Positions 12,460 to 22,945 of a stretch of 64,000 nt of DNA are shown here, in pieces. Numbering within the stretch: the first letter of the stretch is position 1; the number at the start of each line of letters is the position of its first letter. This DNA comes from Lewinella sp. IMCC34183. Its GTDB lineage: Bacteria > Bacteroidota > Bacteroidia > Chitinophagales > Saprospiraceae. Below the pieces are notes generated by a model. That model was not told the origin of the DNA. It did not search any database and saw only the letters and a program-made list of their open reading frames with translations. The stretch covers positions 479,742-543,741 of the forward strand of contig NZ_QMEM01000003.1 of assembly GCF_003390915.1 (NCBI RefSeq). The letters run 5' to 3'. Made by a program: the position numbers and the translations under genes.

Positions 12460-13731
12460 CTACTTGCTAACAAAAACCCTCCACTCCCATGGCCCCAGTG
12501 CCACCTCTTCCCCCTCGGAGATTTCCTGCTCGGTACCCGTCATGCCGTCGGTGTATACCCCGGGATACAGGCTTTCGGAAAAACGTACCACCCGCGCTTC
12601 GCCGCAGAAATTGAAGAGGGCGAAGACCTTGCCGTTATCGTCCTGCCGCACGAAGCTGAGGACCTCGGATTCGTAGTTATTGGGGACGCGGATCATCGTA
12701 GCGCCCCAGGGCGGGTTGGCCAGGGCCGTGTTTGCCTTCCGTATGGCGATGAGCTTACGGAAAAGGTCGCCGAAGGCGTGCTCCTGCCACTCGATCGGGT
12801 CGCGGCGGAAGAAAGCCAGCCGGTTGTCCAGGCCGGCTTCCTGTCCGTTGTGAATCAGCGGTATCCCCTCGCCCAGGAAGGACAGTGCGATACAGGACTC
12901 CAGGCCATCGCCCAGCATTTCGTACATGGTGCCCTCCCAGGCATTTTTATCGTGATTGTCGGTAAAGGTGAGCCGCATGGCGGCCTCCGGCCAGGCCCGC
13001 TCGTTCCAGGAGTAATAGACGAACAGGGCACCGACCCCCTCCTTGCCGTGGGTGATGCGATGCAGCGTTTCGTGCCAGCTCCAGGCGTAGGTGGCGTCGA
13101 AGGCCCTGCGGTGCAGGTCGCGGGCTTCCCACTCGGCCAGCATGAAGACGGGCTTGATGGCATCCAGGCTTTCGCGCGCGGATTCCCAGAAATCAACCGG
13201 CACGTAGCCCGCCACGTCGCAGCGGTAGCCGTCGATGTCGCACTCGCGGACCCAGTACTCCATCGCTTCGCGCATGTAGGTGCGTACGCCTTCCTGCTTG
13301 TAGTCTAGGTCGATGATGTCCGACCAGTCCCACCAGGGCGTGGGCCGGAAGTCACCCTTGTAGTCGCGGGCGTACCATTCCGGGTGCTCGTCGACCAGGA
13401 CGTTGTCCCAGGCCGTGTGGTTGGCGACCCAGTCGAGGATGACCCGCAGGCCCTGCTCGTGGGCCTGGGTGACGAAGGACTTGAAGTCGTCCAGCGTCCC
13501 GAACTCCTCGTTGACGCCGTAGTAGTCGCGGATCGAGTACGGGCTGCCCAGTTCACCCTTGCGGTTCTTCTCGCCGATGGGGTGGATGGGCATGACCCAC
13601 AGGATGTCAACTCCCAGTTCTCGGAGGCGGGGCAGTTCCGCGGCGGCGGCGCGGAAGGTGCCTTCCTCGGTAAACTGACGGGTGTTGATCTGGTATAGGA
13701 TGGCGTCGCGGGACCAATCGGGGTGCTGCAA
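12460..13731 (-). CDS. GH13 alpha-amylase family glycoside hydrolase
   Basis: 423-residue intracellular (no signal peptide) alpha-glucan hydrolase of family GH13. The family's four regions are visible: VILDWVANHT, GYRCDVAG with nucleophile D172, MLAEWE with acid/base E200, and TFTDNHD with the third acidic residue D261. It is short for GH13 and opens with MQHPDWSRDAILYQINTRQFT, a start typical of maltodextrin-acting cytoplasmic enzymes. A small C-terminal beta domain (VFALFNFCGEARVVRF to the end) closes the protein. It probably trims maltodextrins or glycogen-derived oligosaccharides; no glycogen gene adjoins it. Confidence 0.92.
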   Translation of the reverse strand: MQHPDWSRDAILYQINTRQFTEEGTFRAAAAELPRLRELGVDILWVMPIHPIGEKNRKGELGSPYSIRDYYGVNEEFGTLDDFKSFVTQAHEQGLRVILDWVANHTAWDNVLVDEHPEWYARDYKGDFRPTPWWDWSDIIDLDYKQEGVRTYMREAMEYWVRECDIDGYRCDVAGYVPVDFWESARESLDAIKPVFMLAEWEARDLHRRAFDATYAWSWHETLHRITHGKEGVGALFVYYSWNERAWPEAAMRLTFTDNHDKNAWEGTMYEMLGDGLESCIALSFLGEGIPLIHNGQEAGLDNRLAFFRRDPIEWQEHAFGDLFRKLIAIRKANTALANPPWGATMIRVPNNYESEVLSFVRQDDNGKVFALFNFCGEARVVRFSESLYPGVYTDGMTGTEQEISEGEEVALGPWEWRVFVSK

Positions 13732-13812
13732 GGGAACGGGGGTTTAAGGGCGTGAACGGGTGACCAATGGTGGCGGTCCCGTCTGTATAGTGACGCAGCC
13801 GGCCGGAAGTTC

Positions 13813-13820
13813 TATCTTTC
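13813..13820 (+). promoter_or_regulatory. -7-like promoter element of the NIPSNAP gene
   Basis: TATCTTTC resembles the Bacteroidota -7 element TAnnTTTG and lies 14 nt before the ATG at 13835. No convincing -33 TTTG was found. Confidence 0.35.
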
Positions 13821-13834
13821 GCAAAAGATCAAGC

Positions 13835-14602
13835 ATGCAACGCAGAAACTTCGTCCGGGCCGCCGCCGCCGCGGGCACCGCCGCCCTCGCCGGGCAGAGC
13901 CTCCACGCCCAATCCACTACCCCACCGGCCGCCGGTAAGGAAATCATCGAATGGCGCGTGTACGAAATGGCCTGGGGCGGCAACCAGGGGATGCTCACGA
14001 CTTACCTGAACGAAAGCCTTGCACCCGCGCTCCGCCGCAAGGGAGCCACGCAGTACCAGCTCTTCCGGGAGTACGGCAAGACGGACCCGGCCAAGCTGCA
14101 CGTCATGATCGCCTACCCCGACGCCGCCACTTACGTGGCCTGCCAGTCGCTGGGCGACGACTCGGTCTACGCCGTGGCCGCCGAAGCCTACGACGCGGTA
14201 CCCGCCGACCGACCGATCTACGACCGCTTCTCTTCCTGGCTCATGGACGCCTTCGACGGTATGCCGCAAGCCGTGGCTACTGACGCCGACGCCGGCCTCT
14301 TCGAACTCCGCGTTTACCAGGGCTACTCCGAGGACGCCACCCGCCGCAAGATCCGCATGTTCAACGACCACGAGATCCAGATCTTCAAGGATACCGACCT
14401 CGATGCCGTCTTCTACGGCGACATGATCGCCGGTCCCTACCGCCCCTGCCTGGTCTACCTGCTGCAGTTCGACGATATGGAAGAGCGCGACGCCAACTGG
14501 GGCAAGTTCGGCAGCCACCCCGAGTGGACCCGCATCAAGGACCTGCCGGAGTTCGCCAACTCGGTATCCAATATCCTGCGCACCTTCCTGGTGCCGGCCT
14601 AG
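13835..14602 (+). CDS. Tat-exported NIPSNAP family protein
   Basis: 255 residues. The N-terminus MQRRNFVRAAAAAGTAALAG has a twin-arginine (RRNFVR) motif plus hydrophobic stretch ending near LHAQ, so it is likely exported folded. Two ferredoxin-like NIPSNAP repeats follow: residues ~38-140 (EWRVYEMAWGGNQGMLTTYL) and ~152-255 (LFELRVYQGYSEDATRRKI). NIPSNAP proteins are common exported proteins in Bacteroidota with no settled biochemical role. The ATG at 13835 was chosen because it starts the Tat signal. It converges with the alpha/beta hydrolase gene, with a gap of only 10 nt. Confidence 0.85.
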   Translation: MQRRNFVRAAAAAGTAALAGQSLHAQSTTPPAAGKEIIEWRVYEMAWGGNQGMLTTYLNESLAPALRRKGATQYQLFREYGKTDPAKLHVMIAYPDAATYVACQSLGDDSVYAVAAEAYDAVPADRPIYDRFSSWLMDAFDGMPQAVATDADAGLFELRVYQGYSEDATRRKIRMFNDHEIQIFKDTDLDAVFYGDMIAGPYRPCLVYLLQFDDMEERDANWGKFGSHPEWTRIKDLPEFANSVSNILRTFLVPA

Positions 14603-14612
14603 GACCGGGGGG

Positions 14613-15614
<1,002 letters not shown>

Positions 15615-15662
15615 CGGAGGTATTTCCCCGTGCAACCCCTACCCCACCACCCAAAGTTCAAT

Positions 15663-16565
15663 TCAGGGGTAAACCCGGCACTCGGGCAGGGCGCGGCGGA
15701 TGCGCTCCACTTCCCCTGCGCGTAGCGGATTACCGGTCAGCACCAGGGTACGCAGCGCGCGCCAACCGGTGAGGTCGGCCGGTAGCTCGGTCAGGTCGTT
15801 ATCTGCCAGGATCAGCAGCTCCAGCGCGCCCAGGTCGGTGAGGGCGGCGGGTAGTTCGGTCAGTTCGTTGTCGGTGAGCACCAGGGAGCGCAGACCGGTC
15901 AGGCGACCCAGTGCGGCGGGCAGGGTACGCAGGCGATTGGCCTCCAGGTTGAGTTCCGTCAGGGCTTCCAGCTGTTCCCAGCGGGCGTCCGCCTCCCGTA
16001 GCTGGTTGTAGCCCAGGTTCAGGTGGGTGAGGCGGCGCAGGCGGTGCAGGTCGGCGGGCAGGCGGCTGAGTTGGTTGCCGCTCAGGTCGAGCAGCGCGAG
16101 CCGGCGGCAGCGGGCCAGCTCGGGCGGCAGCCGGTCGAGCTCGTTGAGCCCGAGGTGCAGGTAGGTCAGGCGGCGCAGGCGGCCAATCGCCGGGGGCAGC
16201 GCCTTCAGGTGGTTGTGGGTCAGGTCGAGGCGGGTGAGGCGGCGCAGGTCGCCCAGGGCGGCGGGCAGCTCGCGCAGGGCGTTCTCCTGTAGGTTCAGGA
16301 TCTCGAGGCGGCGCAGGCCGTTGAGGCGGTCGTCCCAGTGTTCCAGGCCATTGCGCATCAGGCTGAGGTAGGTGAGGTCGTGCAGGTCTTCGGTGCCTGC
16401 GGGCAGGCGGAAGAGGTGGTGGTCGCGCAGGTTGAGCTGGCGGGCGGCGGGGCGGGCGCGGGCGGCCGTAGCCACTTCCTCGTATACGGGTAAATCGGTG
16501 TTCGCGTACTGGGCGGCGAGCGCGGGTGCGGCGAACAGGGCGAGCAGGAGTAGGAATTGGTTCAT
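15663..16565 (-). CDS. Secreted leucine-rich-repeat protein
   Basis: 300 residues with a signal peptide (MNQFLLLLALFAAPALAAQ) and about ten 23-residue leucine-rich repeats of the form LRRLTHLNLGYNQLREADAR and LTELPAALTDLGALELLILA. The repeats resemble the bacterial ribonuclease-inhibitor-like/SDS22 mix found in Bacteroidota. No catalytic domain is attached, so it is probably a binding or adhesion surface on the cell exterior. It starts 70 nt from the 3' end of the PhoX gene, with a hairpin between. Confidence 0.85.
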   Translation of the reverse strand: MNQFLLLLALFAAPALAAQYANTDLPVYEEVATAARARPAARQLNLRDHHLFRLPAGTEDLHDLTYLSLMRNGLEHWDDRLNGLRRLEILNLQENALRELPAALGDLRRLTRLDLTHNHLKALPPAIGRLRRLTYLHLGLNELDRLPPELARCRRLALLDLSGNQLSRLPADLHRLRRLTHLNLGYNQLREADARWEQLEALTELNLEANRLRTLPAALGRLTGLRSLVLTDNELTELPAALTDLGALELLILADNDLTELPADLTGWRALRTLVLTGNPLRAGEVERIRRALPECRVYP

Positions 16566-16579
16566 ACGGAAATGAAAAG

Positions 16580-16614
16580 TGCCCGAGCGGGCCGGCGGAC
16601 CGGCCCGTCGGGCA
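16580..16614 (-). terminator. Hairpin terminator after the PhoX gene
   Basis: Stem TGCCCGA / CGGGCA with an inner CGGGCCGG / CCGGCCCG stem and a 4-nt loop. On the minus strand it is followed by a T-rich ACTTTTCATTT, so it ends the transcript of the gene at 16635-20738. Confidence 0.6.
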
Positions 16615-16634
16615 GCTAAAAAGACTGTGCGCGC

Positions 16635-19600
16635 TTAGCGGCTGAAGTGGATCAGGCGGTGGGTGACCCGGTCGCCGGTGGAAATCTTAAGTACGACCAA
16701 CTGGTTGGCCGTGCCGTGGCGGGCGATGTCGTAGGTCCAGGTGCGCGCGCCCGTGGAGCCACTGACGCGGTCGAGGCGGGTGAGCATCCGGCCCTGTACG
16801 TCGTAGAGGGAGAAGGTCAGGTCGAGGCCGTCGGTGTCCTCCATGCGGATGGACAACTGACCGGTCGTCGGGTTAGGGAACACCGAGAGGCCGGTGGCCG
16901 CCGCGAGTTCGTCGACGCCGGTGGAGTTGACCACCTCGATGTACTGCTCCCGTACCAGGGTGTCACCGCCCTGGCCGTTGGTGGCCGTGAGCTGTACCCG
17001 GTAGAAACCCAGCCCGTCGTAGCGTACGCTGACGATGGAGTCGGTAGCGATGGCGGGTACGCCGCCGTCGAAGACCCACTGCCGCTCGGTCACTCCGTTG
17101 ATGCTTAGGTCGGTGAAGGTGACCTGTTCGCCCTGCTTGACCTGCTGCACGTCGGATACGAAATCCACGACCGGCGCCTGCTCGCCGAGCTCCGCCCCGA
17201 CCGAGAAGACCACCGAAGCCGAAGCGTCGAAGGCGATCTCCTCACCCGTGGCGTCCTCCTGGGGCTGGTTGGCTCCGCTGGGGTGCTGTACGCTGAAGAA
17301 GCCGAAGCGGTAATCGGGGCTGAAGGTGAGGCCGGTGGGTTCCGAGCCTACGGGCATGCTGGCAAACAGTTCCACCTTGGGGGCGGCCTGGGTGTGGTCC
17401 GGGCGGATCATCCAGATGTAGTTGTTACCGCCGTCCTGCAGTACCCACAGGTTGCCGCGGTCGTCGAAGGTCAGGTTGTCGTTGCCGCCGCCCCAGGGCT
17501 CGACGAACACGCCGTCGACGGTGTTGAGCACGTAGCTCATGCCGCCCACGAAGGTCTGGAAGTCGGTGACGCCGTTGGGGCCGTCGGTGAAGCGGTAGGT
17601 ACGGCTGGCGCCCTTCGCAGCGAAGTAGATCTGGCCGGTGAGGGGGTTGACCTCCACGTCCTCGATGCCGTTGAAGTTGGTGGCTCCGAGGGCGATCGCC
17701 AGGGCCCGCGTATTGTTGCGGTCCTCCTTGGTGGTGTTGGGGACCTCGACCCAGGTACCGGTGGTTCCGTTGGGTTCGTAGCCCTCCAGGCCGGCGTCCA
17801 GCACGAGGGTGTACAGGGTACCGCTGGTGAGGTCGCGGGGGCTATCGGCTACGAACTTGAAGAGCGCGCTGGAGCCGCCGTCCTCCCCGGTGAAGAGGGT
17901 GACCTCGTCGTCCAGGATCAGGGCGTTCTCGTGGCTGATATTGCCGATGGCCCACAGTTTTTCCTGCTTGCCGTTGCCGTACTCGCGGACGCGGGCGGTG
18001 ACCGGGTCGATCTCTACGAGCCAGCCCACGTCGGTGTAGCCGTCGCCGTTGGCGTCGCCGGCGTTGCCGGTTTCCTCGGCCGTAATGACCGTCCCCCAGG
18101 GGGTGATGCCGCCCGAGCAGTTACGGGTGGTGGTGACGAGGTCATCGTTGTAGAAGTCTACGGCCTGGGAGCTGTCGATCTGCCAGAGGCGGGCGCCGGC
18201 TTCGTAGTGTAGCCCCACCATAGAAACCCCGCCGGGGGTGTTCTCGTGGTTGATGCTCAGGTAGCCTACCTCACTGCTGCCCTCGATGGGTACGTAGGCG
18301 GTGAAGTCGTGGTTGCCGGGTACGGTCCCGCCGCCGATGGTGTATGCGGTGCCCTGCTTGTGCAGCTGCTGAAAGCGGTGGCTGGCGTCGGGAATGATCA
18401 GGTTGGTCGTCTGGGCCGTGGGGGCGATCGACGTGAAACATCCGATGTGGTCCTCGCCTTCGGCGCAGCCGAGGGCCGGCGGATTGACCACGGGAGCGTC
18501 ATCGAGGTAGAGGTCAAACACCAGGTCCGAGCTGTTCGGGGTAGCCTGGTGGATTTCCACGGCCAGGGTGTTCACCCCCGGGCGGAAGGCGTTCGGCAGC
18601 AGGGTGGTCGTCACGTAGTCCTCTTCCTGGCTACCGCCGATGGTCGCCGTCGCGTAGGTGAGGTAGTCGACGGTGTCGCCGGCCGGCAGGTTGCTGCGCA
18701 GTACCTCGGTTCCGTTGAGGTATACGATGGCCCCGTCGTCACGCCGCAGGCCCAGCTGGATGCTGTCGGGCAGACTGGCCGGGTCGATATCGATCTCGCG
18801 GCGGAAGTAGGTGGTGACGTAGCGGTCGGCCTCGTTGGGTCCGAAATCGAGTTGGGTAGCGACCGGGCCCCCGTAGCCCAGCGGGCCGTAACCCCACTCC
18901 CAGGCGTCGTCAAAGCGGGCGTAGGTCGTATCCTTCCAGGCCACGGTGTCGAGGGAACGGCCCTTGTCGAGATAGTGCCAGGCCGAGCCCTTGGCCAGGG
19001 GGTAAGTTGCCGGCTCCAGGGGGGGCAGGGTGAAGTCCACCTTAATGTCGAAGGCCAGGTCGTCGCTGGTCGGGTCTGACTGGTGCAGCTCCACGGCGAT
19101 CACGTTGGTACCGTCGGTGAGCAGGTTACCGGTCTTGGTTTCAAAGTAGGCTTGCTCGGCCGGCCCGGCCACGTTGTTCTGGGCGTAGTCGTCGAAGGTT
19201 ACCGGTCCCACCCGCATGTTCTGGCGGAAGGCTTCGGTGCCGTTGACGTATACGATCACGCCGTCGTCGCGCAGCACGTCGAAGAGCAGGCTGTCGTACT
19301 GACTGGCGTTCTCCACTTCGAAGGTGTGGCGGAAGTAGGTCGTTACGTGCCGGTTGAGGGTATCGTTGCCGAAGCTGATCTCGGTGGAAACGTCGTCGCC
19401 GTAGCCGAGCACGGCATCGCCGTAGGCCCAGTCGGCGTCGTCATAATCGGGGGCGAACCAGGCCTCGCCGTCGAGGGGTACGCCGCTGTCCAGGTACTTC
19501 CAGGACGAGCCGGCGGCGATGGGGAAGTCACCGGGCTGGTAGGCCAGCGGGGGGTAGTAGGTTACCACCAGCTTGGCGCTGGCCTCGGGGCTTTTGTCGT

Positions 19601-20738
19601 AGCTCTGTGCCGTGCGCTTTCCGGTATTGCCGGCGTAGCCGGGTACGTTGAGGAACACAGGGTCGACCAGGCCGATCAGCACGGGGTTGCCGCTGCGCCA
19701 GTCCTCGCGGTTGATTACGGCCTGCAACGACCCGGACAGGTCGGGGGTACGCTGGTTAGGTCCGGCCACGTCTACCGTGGGCCAGTCGGGCAGATCGTCC
19801 CAGAAGACTTCCAGGCCGAAGTCGCGCGTGGTGGGGTCGAAGGTGCTGCCCATCGGAGCCGGGTTGCCCGACTGCTCGAAGAGGATCATGGCATCTACGT
19901 TCCCGCCCGTAGTTACTTCGTCTACGGTGAACTGAACGTAGGCCTCCCCGATCGTCGATCCGGCCGGCAGGTTCACTTCCGGGAAGCGCAGGCTCACTAC
20001 CTGCGGGCTACCGTCGGTGGTGATCTCCAGGTCGGAACTGGTCACGTCGGTGGTGTTGCTACTGAGGTTGCGTTCTACGTCGTCGGCACTGGCGGTAAGG
20101 GAGAAGGTAGCGGTTACCGCCTCCACGTACTCGACCACCAGCATGGGAGCTTCGGCTGCGGTACCGTCGTAGGACTCCGCGGTGCGCTCGCCGGTACCGG
20201 TGAGGATGAAGGAGATAGCGTTGCCGGCGGCCCAGCCGTCGCGGCGGACTACCGCCTGCACCAGGCTGGCCAGGTCAGGAGTGCGCTGGTCCTCCCCGGC
20301 ATCGCCGGCGGAGGTCCACTCGGGAATGTCGGACCAGCTGACCGTATCGGCCACTACGGCGCGGCTGGAAATGGAGAAGGGCTGCTCATCGAAGGTTGCC
20401 GCATCGTCCGTGTCTTCCACCATGATGAATACGGTGCCGTCCAGGTTGTCGGTTTCGTCCACTGTGAACTGCAGGTAGGCGTTGGTGATGAAGGCACCGG
20501 CGGGCACCTGCAGGCCGGGGAAGCGCAGTCCGATGTACTGGTTGTTGCCGTCGCGCGTCAATTCGACGTCGGAGCTGCCCAGGTCCATGGCTCCGGGGTT
20601 GGAGGCGTCGGCGCCGGCCTCTTCGGCGTCGTCGCTCGTGGCCGCGATGCGCACGGAGGTATACTGTAGCTGGGCGGACATCCCCGCCGAAGCGAGTACG
20701 AGCAGCAATAGGGTGAGATAAGTAGTTCTTGGGAACAT
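16635..20738 (-). CDS. Giant T9SS-secreted PhoX/DUF839 protein
   Basis: 1367-residue exported protein. After a signal peptide (ending GMSAQ) come two tandem ~190-residue beta modules (YTSVRIAATSDDAEEAG and a second FSLTASADDVERNLSSN), then two ~170-residue modules built alike (FPIAAGSSWKYLDSGV..., YPLAKGSAWHYLDKGR...). The DUF839 (PhoX-type) domain spans about 765-1165 (CAEGEDHIGCFTSI, HENTPGG, CSGGITPWGTVITAEE, ISHENALIL, GIEDVEVNPLTGQIYFA). A PKD-like domain follows (VDFVSDVQQVKQGEQVTF), and the last ~75 residues (LSVFPNPTTGQLSIRM) are a type IX secretion sorting domain. PhoX enzymes are calcium/iron phosphatases that can release phosphate outside the cell. The gene follows the di-haem peroxidase gene with a ~100-nt gap in the same direction. 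The phosphatase role is inferred from family only. Confidence 0.85.
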   Translation of the reverse strand: MFPRTTYLTLLLLVLASAGMSAQLQYTSVRIAATSDDAEEAGADASNPGAMDLGSSDVELTRDGNNQYIGLRFPGLQVPAGAFITNAYLQFTVDETDNLDGTVFIMVEDTDDAATFDEQPFSISSRAVVADTVSWSDIPEWTSAGDAGEDQRTPDLASLVQAVVRRDGWAAGNAISFILTGTGERTAESYDGTAAEAPMLVVEYVEAVTATFSLTASADDVERNLSSNTTDVTSSDLEITTDGSPQVVSLRFPEVNLPAGSTIGEAYVQFTVDEVTTGGNVDAMILFEQSGNPAPMGSTFDPTTRDFGLEVFWDDLPDWPTVDVAGPNQRTPDLSGSLQAVINREDWRSGNPVLIGLVDPVFLNVPGYAGNTGKRTAQSYDKSPEASAKLVVTYYPPLAYQPGDFPIAAGSSWKYLDSGVPLDGEAWFAPDYDDADWAYGDAVLGYGDDVSTEISFGNDTLNRHVTTYFRHTFEVENASQYDSLLFDVLRDDGVIVYVNGTEAFRQNMRVGPVTFDDYAQNNVAGPAEQAYFETKTGNLLTDGTNVIAVELHQSDPTSDDLAFDIKVDFTLPPLEPATYPLAKGSAWHYLDKGRSLDTVAWKDTTYARFDDAWEWGYGPLGYGGPVATQLDFGPNEADRYVTTYFRREIDIDPASLPDSIQLGLRRDDGAIVYLNGTEVLRSNLPAGDTVDYLTYATATIGGSQEEDYVTTTLLPNAFRPGVNTLAVEIHQATPNSSDLVFDLYLDDAPVVNPPALGCAEGEDHIGCFTSIAPTAQTTNLIIPDASHRFQQLHKQGTAYTIGGGTVPGNHDFTAYVPIEGSSEVGYLSINHENTPGGVSMVGLHYEAGARLWQIDSSQAVDFYNDDLVTTTRNCSGGITPWGTVITAEETGNAGDANGDGYTDVGWLVEIDPVTARVREYGNGKQEKLWAIGNISHENALILDDEVTLFTGEDGGSSALFKFVADSPRDLTSGTLYTLVLDAGLEGYEPNGTTGTWVEVPNTTKEDRNNTRALAIALGATNFNGIEDVEVNPLTGQIYFAAKGASRTYRFTDGPNGVTDFQTFVGGMSYVLNTVDGVFVEPWGGGNDNLTFDDRGNLWVLQDGGNNYIWMIRPDHTQAAPKVELFASMPVGSEPTGLTFSPDYRFGFFSVQHPSGANQPQEDATGEEIAFDASASVVFSVGAELGEQAPVVDFVSDVQQVKQGEQVTFTDLSINGVTERQWVFDGGVPAIATDSIVSVRYDGLGFYRVQLTATNGQGGDTLVREQYIEVVNSTGVDELAAATGLSVFPNPTTGQLSIRMEDTDGLDLTFSLYDVQGRMLTRLDRVSGSTGARTWTYDIARHGTANQLVVLKISTGDRVTHRLIHFSR

Positions 20739-20839
20739 AAAGCTGGGTTGATTTGAGAAAGCTCAAATATCCCCGGCCCAAGTGACCTGTGAATTAAGAC
20801 AACATTAAGTGAATTGATTTCACAGTTTATTAATGTCGT

Positions 20840-22678
20840 TTACTTTCCGTTCACCCTGGTTTCCGAAAGACCTGCCGGGTCGGGCACATCGGTCAGGGCT
20901 TCCAGGAAAGCTACCAGGGCCTGCTTTTCCTCCCCTGACAATTGCAATGGATCGGGGGGAAGCGTCTGATTGCTTACCGCAAGCCCCAGGCCTTCCCCCC
21001 CGCCCCGGTCGTAGAAGTCGACCACGAGGTCGAGGCTGTGGTAGGCCCCGTTGTGAAAGTAGGGGGCCGTCACGGCGGCGTTGCGCACCGTCGGCGTCTT
21101 AAAGGAGCGTTCGTAGATCCAGACGGCCTCGTGGGCCAGTCCGCCGGCGGCGCGCCCGCGGTCGGGATCGAGGGTTTTCGTCCAGGCGTGGGGATCGGCG
21201 GGTACCCCGAGGATCTCGCTCTCGTTCTCGGCGAAGGCCGGCGGTACGAGTCCGGCGAAGGTGGGTGCGAAGTGGCAGGTACCGCAGGCGGCTTTCCCCA
21301 TGAACAGGTTGTAGCCCACCTGGGCGGCGGGGTCGAGATCGTCGGTTTCCCCACGGGCGTAGCGGTCGAAGGGGCTGTTGAAAGAGCGCAGCGAAAGGAC
21401 GTAGCTGGCGAGGGCCGCACTGAAGGTTGCGTGATCGATAGGACGCCGATCGCGAAAGGCGACGCGGAAACGGTGGCGGTACGCGTCGTCCGCGCGCAGT
21501 TTTTCCACGATACCCGCGTAGTCGGTATCAAATTCGCCGTGGTCGTAGATCACGTGCTCCGCTTGCTGCTCGAGCGAAAAGGCGCGCAGGTCATAGAAAT
21601 AGCGGTCGGCGTACACGGCGTTCATCAGCGTTGGGGCGTTGCGCGCCCGGGTACCGTCGGCCCCGTCGGTGAAGCCCCGCTCCGGTTGGTGACAGCTGGC
21701 ACAACTCAGCGTGCCCGACCGGCTCAGGCCGGCGTCGTAGAACAGTTCCCGCCCCAGGGCGCGCAGGGCGGGGTTGTCTTCCCCGGCGGTGAGCTCGGTA
21801 TAGGCGTAGGGGTCGAGAAAGTCGTCGGCGTAGAGGAGGGTCTGCCCGCGGGGGTCGCGGCCGGTCGGGAAGCGTACCGCGGCGGGCAGACCGGCCTGCC
21901 GTTGCAGCTCGCCCAGCCCCCGGTAAATGCCGTTGAGGTGATCGCGCTGGAAAGCCAATCGGTCGAAGGCGGCAAAGTCGGTGGCGTGCTCGAGCGCGGC
22001 CGCCGCCGCGGTGAGTTGCGATAGCACGGCGGCGTGGGCGGGCCATACGTCGAGTTGTTGCTGCTCCGCCAGCACCCCGGCCAGGGCCTGCAGCGATGCC
22101 CGAGATTCGCTAATTCCCGCCAACGAACCCGGCGTGTCGAAGCCGGTCAGGTAGAGGGTGGGAATACGGACGAGCTCCGTGCGCAGGGCTTCGACGACCT
22201 CGTCCAGGGGGTACGGGCGGGCGGCCACCTCTGCGGCGAGCAGTACGGCCTGGTTGTGCAGTTGCCGGGCCAGCGTGAGGAGCTGCTGCGCGTTGGGCGC
22301 ATCGGCGTAGGCGAGCTCATCGAGTACCTGCAGGCCCTCCGGCGGCTCCACGGTGGAGTGGGTGCCGTACTTCTCGGCCTTAAGCAGGGGCGCGCCATTG
22401 AAGTGCTTCGTCGCGAAGGAGGGATAGTAGAACTCGGTTAGCCACGCGGTCCGCTTGTAGGCGCGGCGGGCCTCCCCTACCGCTGCCCGCAGTTCGGCTG
22501 CGGTGGCGGTACCGGCGCGGTAGGCGGCGGCCGTATTTACCAGGGCCGCCGCGCGGTCCACGAACCCGGCGTAGGCGGCGGGCTCCCCCTGCGCGTACGG
22601 GAGGGTGCGGGCGGCCGGCGCGAGGATAAACAGTACGGCCACTGGCAGAAAAAGGAGCATACGCTTCATGGGCCCCAA
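20840..22678 (-). CDS. Di-haem cytochrome c peroxidase (MauG/CCP-like) with helical N-terminal domain
   Basis: 612 residues counted from 22678 (the ATG at 22669, MKRMLLFLPVAVLF, is equally possible and starts the signal peptide directly). Residues ~35-270 form an all-helical, imelysin-like region. The C-terminal ~320 residues are a bacterial cytochrome c peroxidase with two haem-binding motifs, CASCH at 326-330 and CGTCH at 465-469, plus the family motifs RNAPTLMNAVYADRYF and SFKTPTVRNAAVTAPYFHNG. It probably acts in the periplasm on H2O2 or another small oxidant. The imelysin-like part is often linked with iron uptake. Near the ATG, TACCTTGG lies just upstream, resembling a -7 element. Confidence 0.85.
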   Translation of the reverse strand: MGPMKRMLLFLPVAVLFILAPAARTLPYAQGEPAAYAGFVDRAAALVNTAAAYRAGTATAAELRAAVGEARRAYKRTAWLTEFYYPSFATKHFNGAPLLKAEKYGTHSTVEPPEGLQVLDELAYADAPNAQQLLTLARQLHNQAVLLAAEVAARPYPLDEVVEALRTELVRIPTLYLTGFDTPGSLAGISESRASLQALAGVLAEQQQLDVWPAHAAVLSQLTAAAAALEHATDFAAFDRLAFQRDHLNGIYRGLGELQRQAGLPAAVRFPTGRDPRGQTLLYADDFLDPYAYTELTAGEDNPALRALGRELFYDAGLSRSGTLSCASCHQPERGFTDGADGTRARNAPTLMNAVYADRYFYDLRAFSLEQQAEHVIYDHGEFDTDYAGIVEKLRADDAYRHRFRVAFRDRRPIDHATFSAALASYVLSLRSFNSPFDRYARGETDDLDPAAQVGYNLFMGKAACGTCHFAPTFAGLVPPAFAENESEILGVPADPHAWTKTLDPDRGRAAGGLAHEAVWIYERSFKTPTVRNAAVTAPYFHNGAYHSLDLVVDFYDRGGGEGLGLAVSNQTLPPDPLQLSGEEKQALVAFLEALTDVPDPAGLSETRVNGK

Positions 22679-22784
22679 GGTATCCGGCCCGCTTTACCTG
22701 GGGGTTAAGCGTACATCAACCTTGCGTAACGCTATGCCGTCCGGATCGGTACCGGAAAGAAAGATACCGGGGTTACACCGGTGA

Positions 22785-22816
22785 TTTGGTTTAATACACC
22801 GGGCGGTATATCTTTG
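22785..22816 (+). promoter_or_regulatory. Bacteroidota-type promoter of the tRNA-Met gene
   Basis: TTTG at 22785-22788, then 20 nt, then TATCTTTG at 22809-22816 match the Bacteroidota -33/-7 consensus (TTTG-N19-21-TAnnTTTG). A start site ~7 nt downstream gives a leader of about 43 nt before the mature tRNA. Confidence 0.7.
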
Positions 22817-22865
22817 CCGCCGCTTACACGAATCGCGGGGCCCGGGCCGCGCGATGGAGTGAAAT

Positions 22866-22939
22866 GGCGCGGTAGCTCAGCCGGTTAGAGCGCAGGATTC
22901 ATAATCCTGAGGTCGGGTGTTCGAGTCACCCTCGCGCTA
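22866..22939 (+). tRNA. tRNA-Met (anticodon CAT)
   Basis: A full cloverleaf can be folded: acceptor GGCGCGG/TCGCGCT (G-U pairs at both ends), D-arm GCTC-AGCCGGTTA-GAGC, anticodon stem CAGGA/TCCTG with loop TTCATAA (anticodon CAT), and T-arm GGGTG-TTCGAGT-CACCC. The anticodon stem lacks the three G-C pairs of initiator tRNA, so this is elongator tRNA-Met; tRNA-Ile2 with a lysidine-modified C34 cannot be excluded by sequence. CCA is not encoded (next bases CTA). Confidence 0.92.
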
Positions 22940-22945
22940 CTAGGA

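Noticed and set aside
19083..20669. A 528-codon open frame antisense to the PhoX gene
   Set aside because: Its Gly/Val-rich low-complexity translation mirrors the repeated beta modules of the PhoX gene and contains no family motif.
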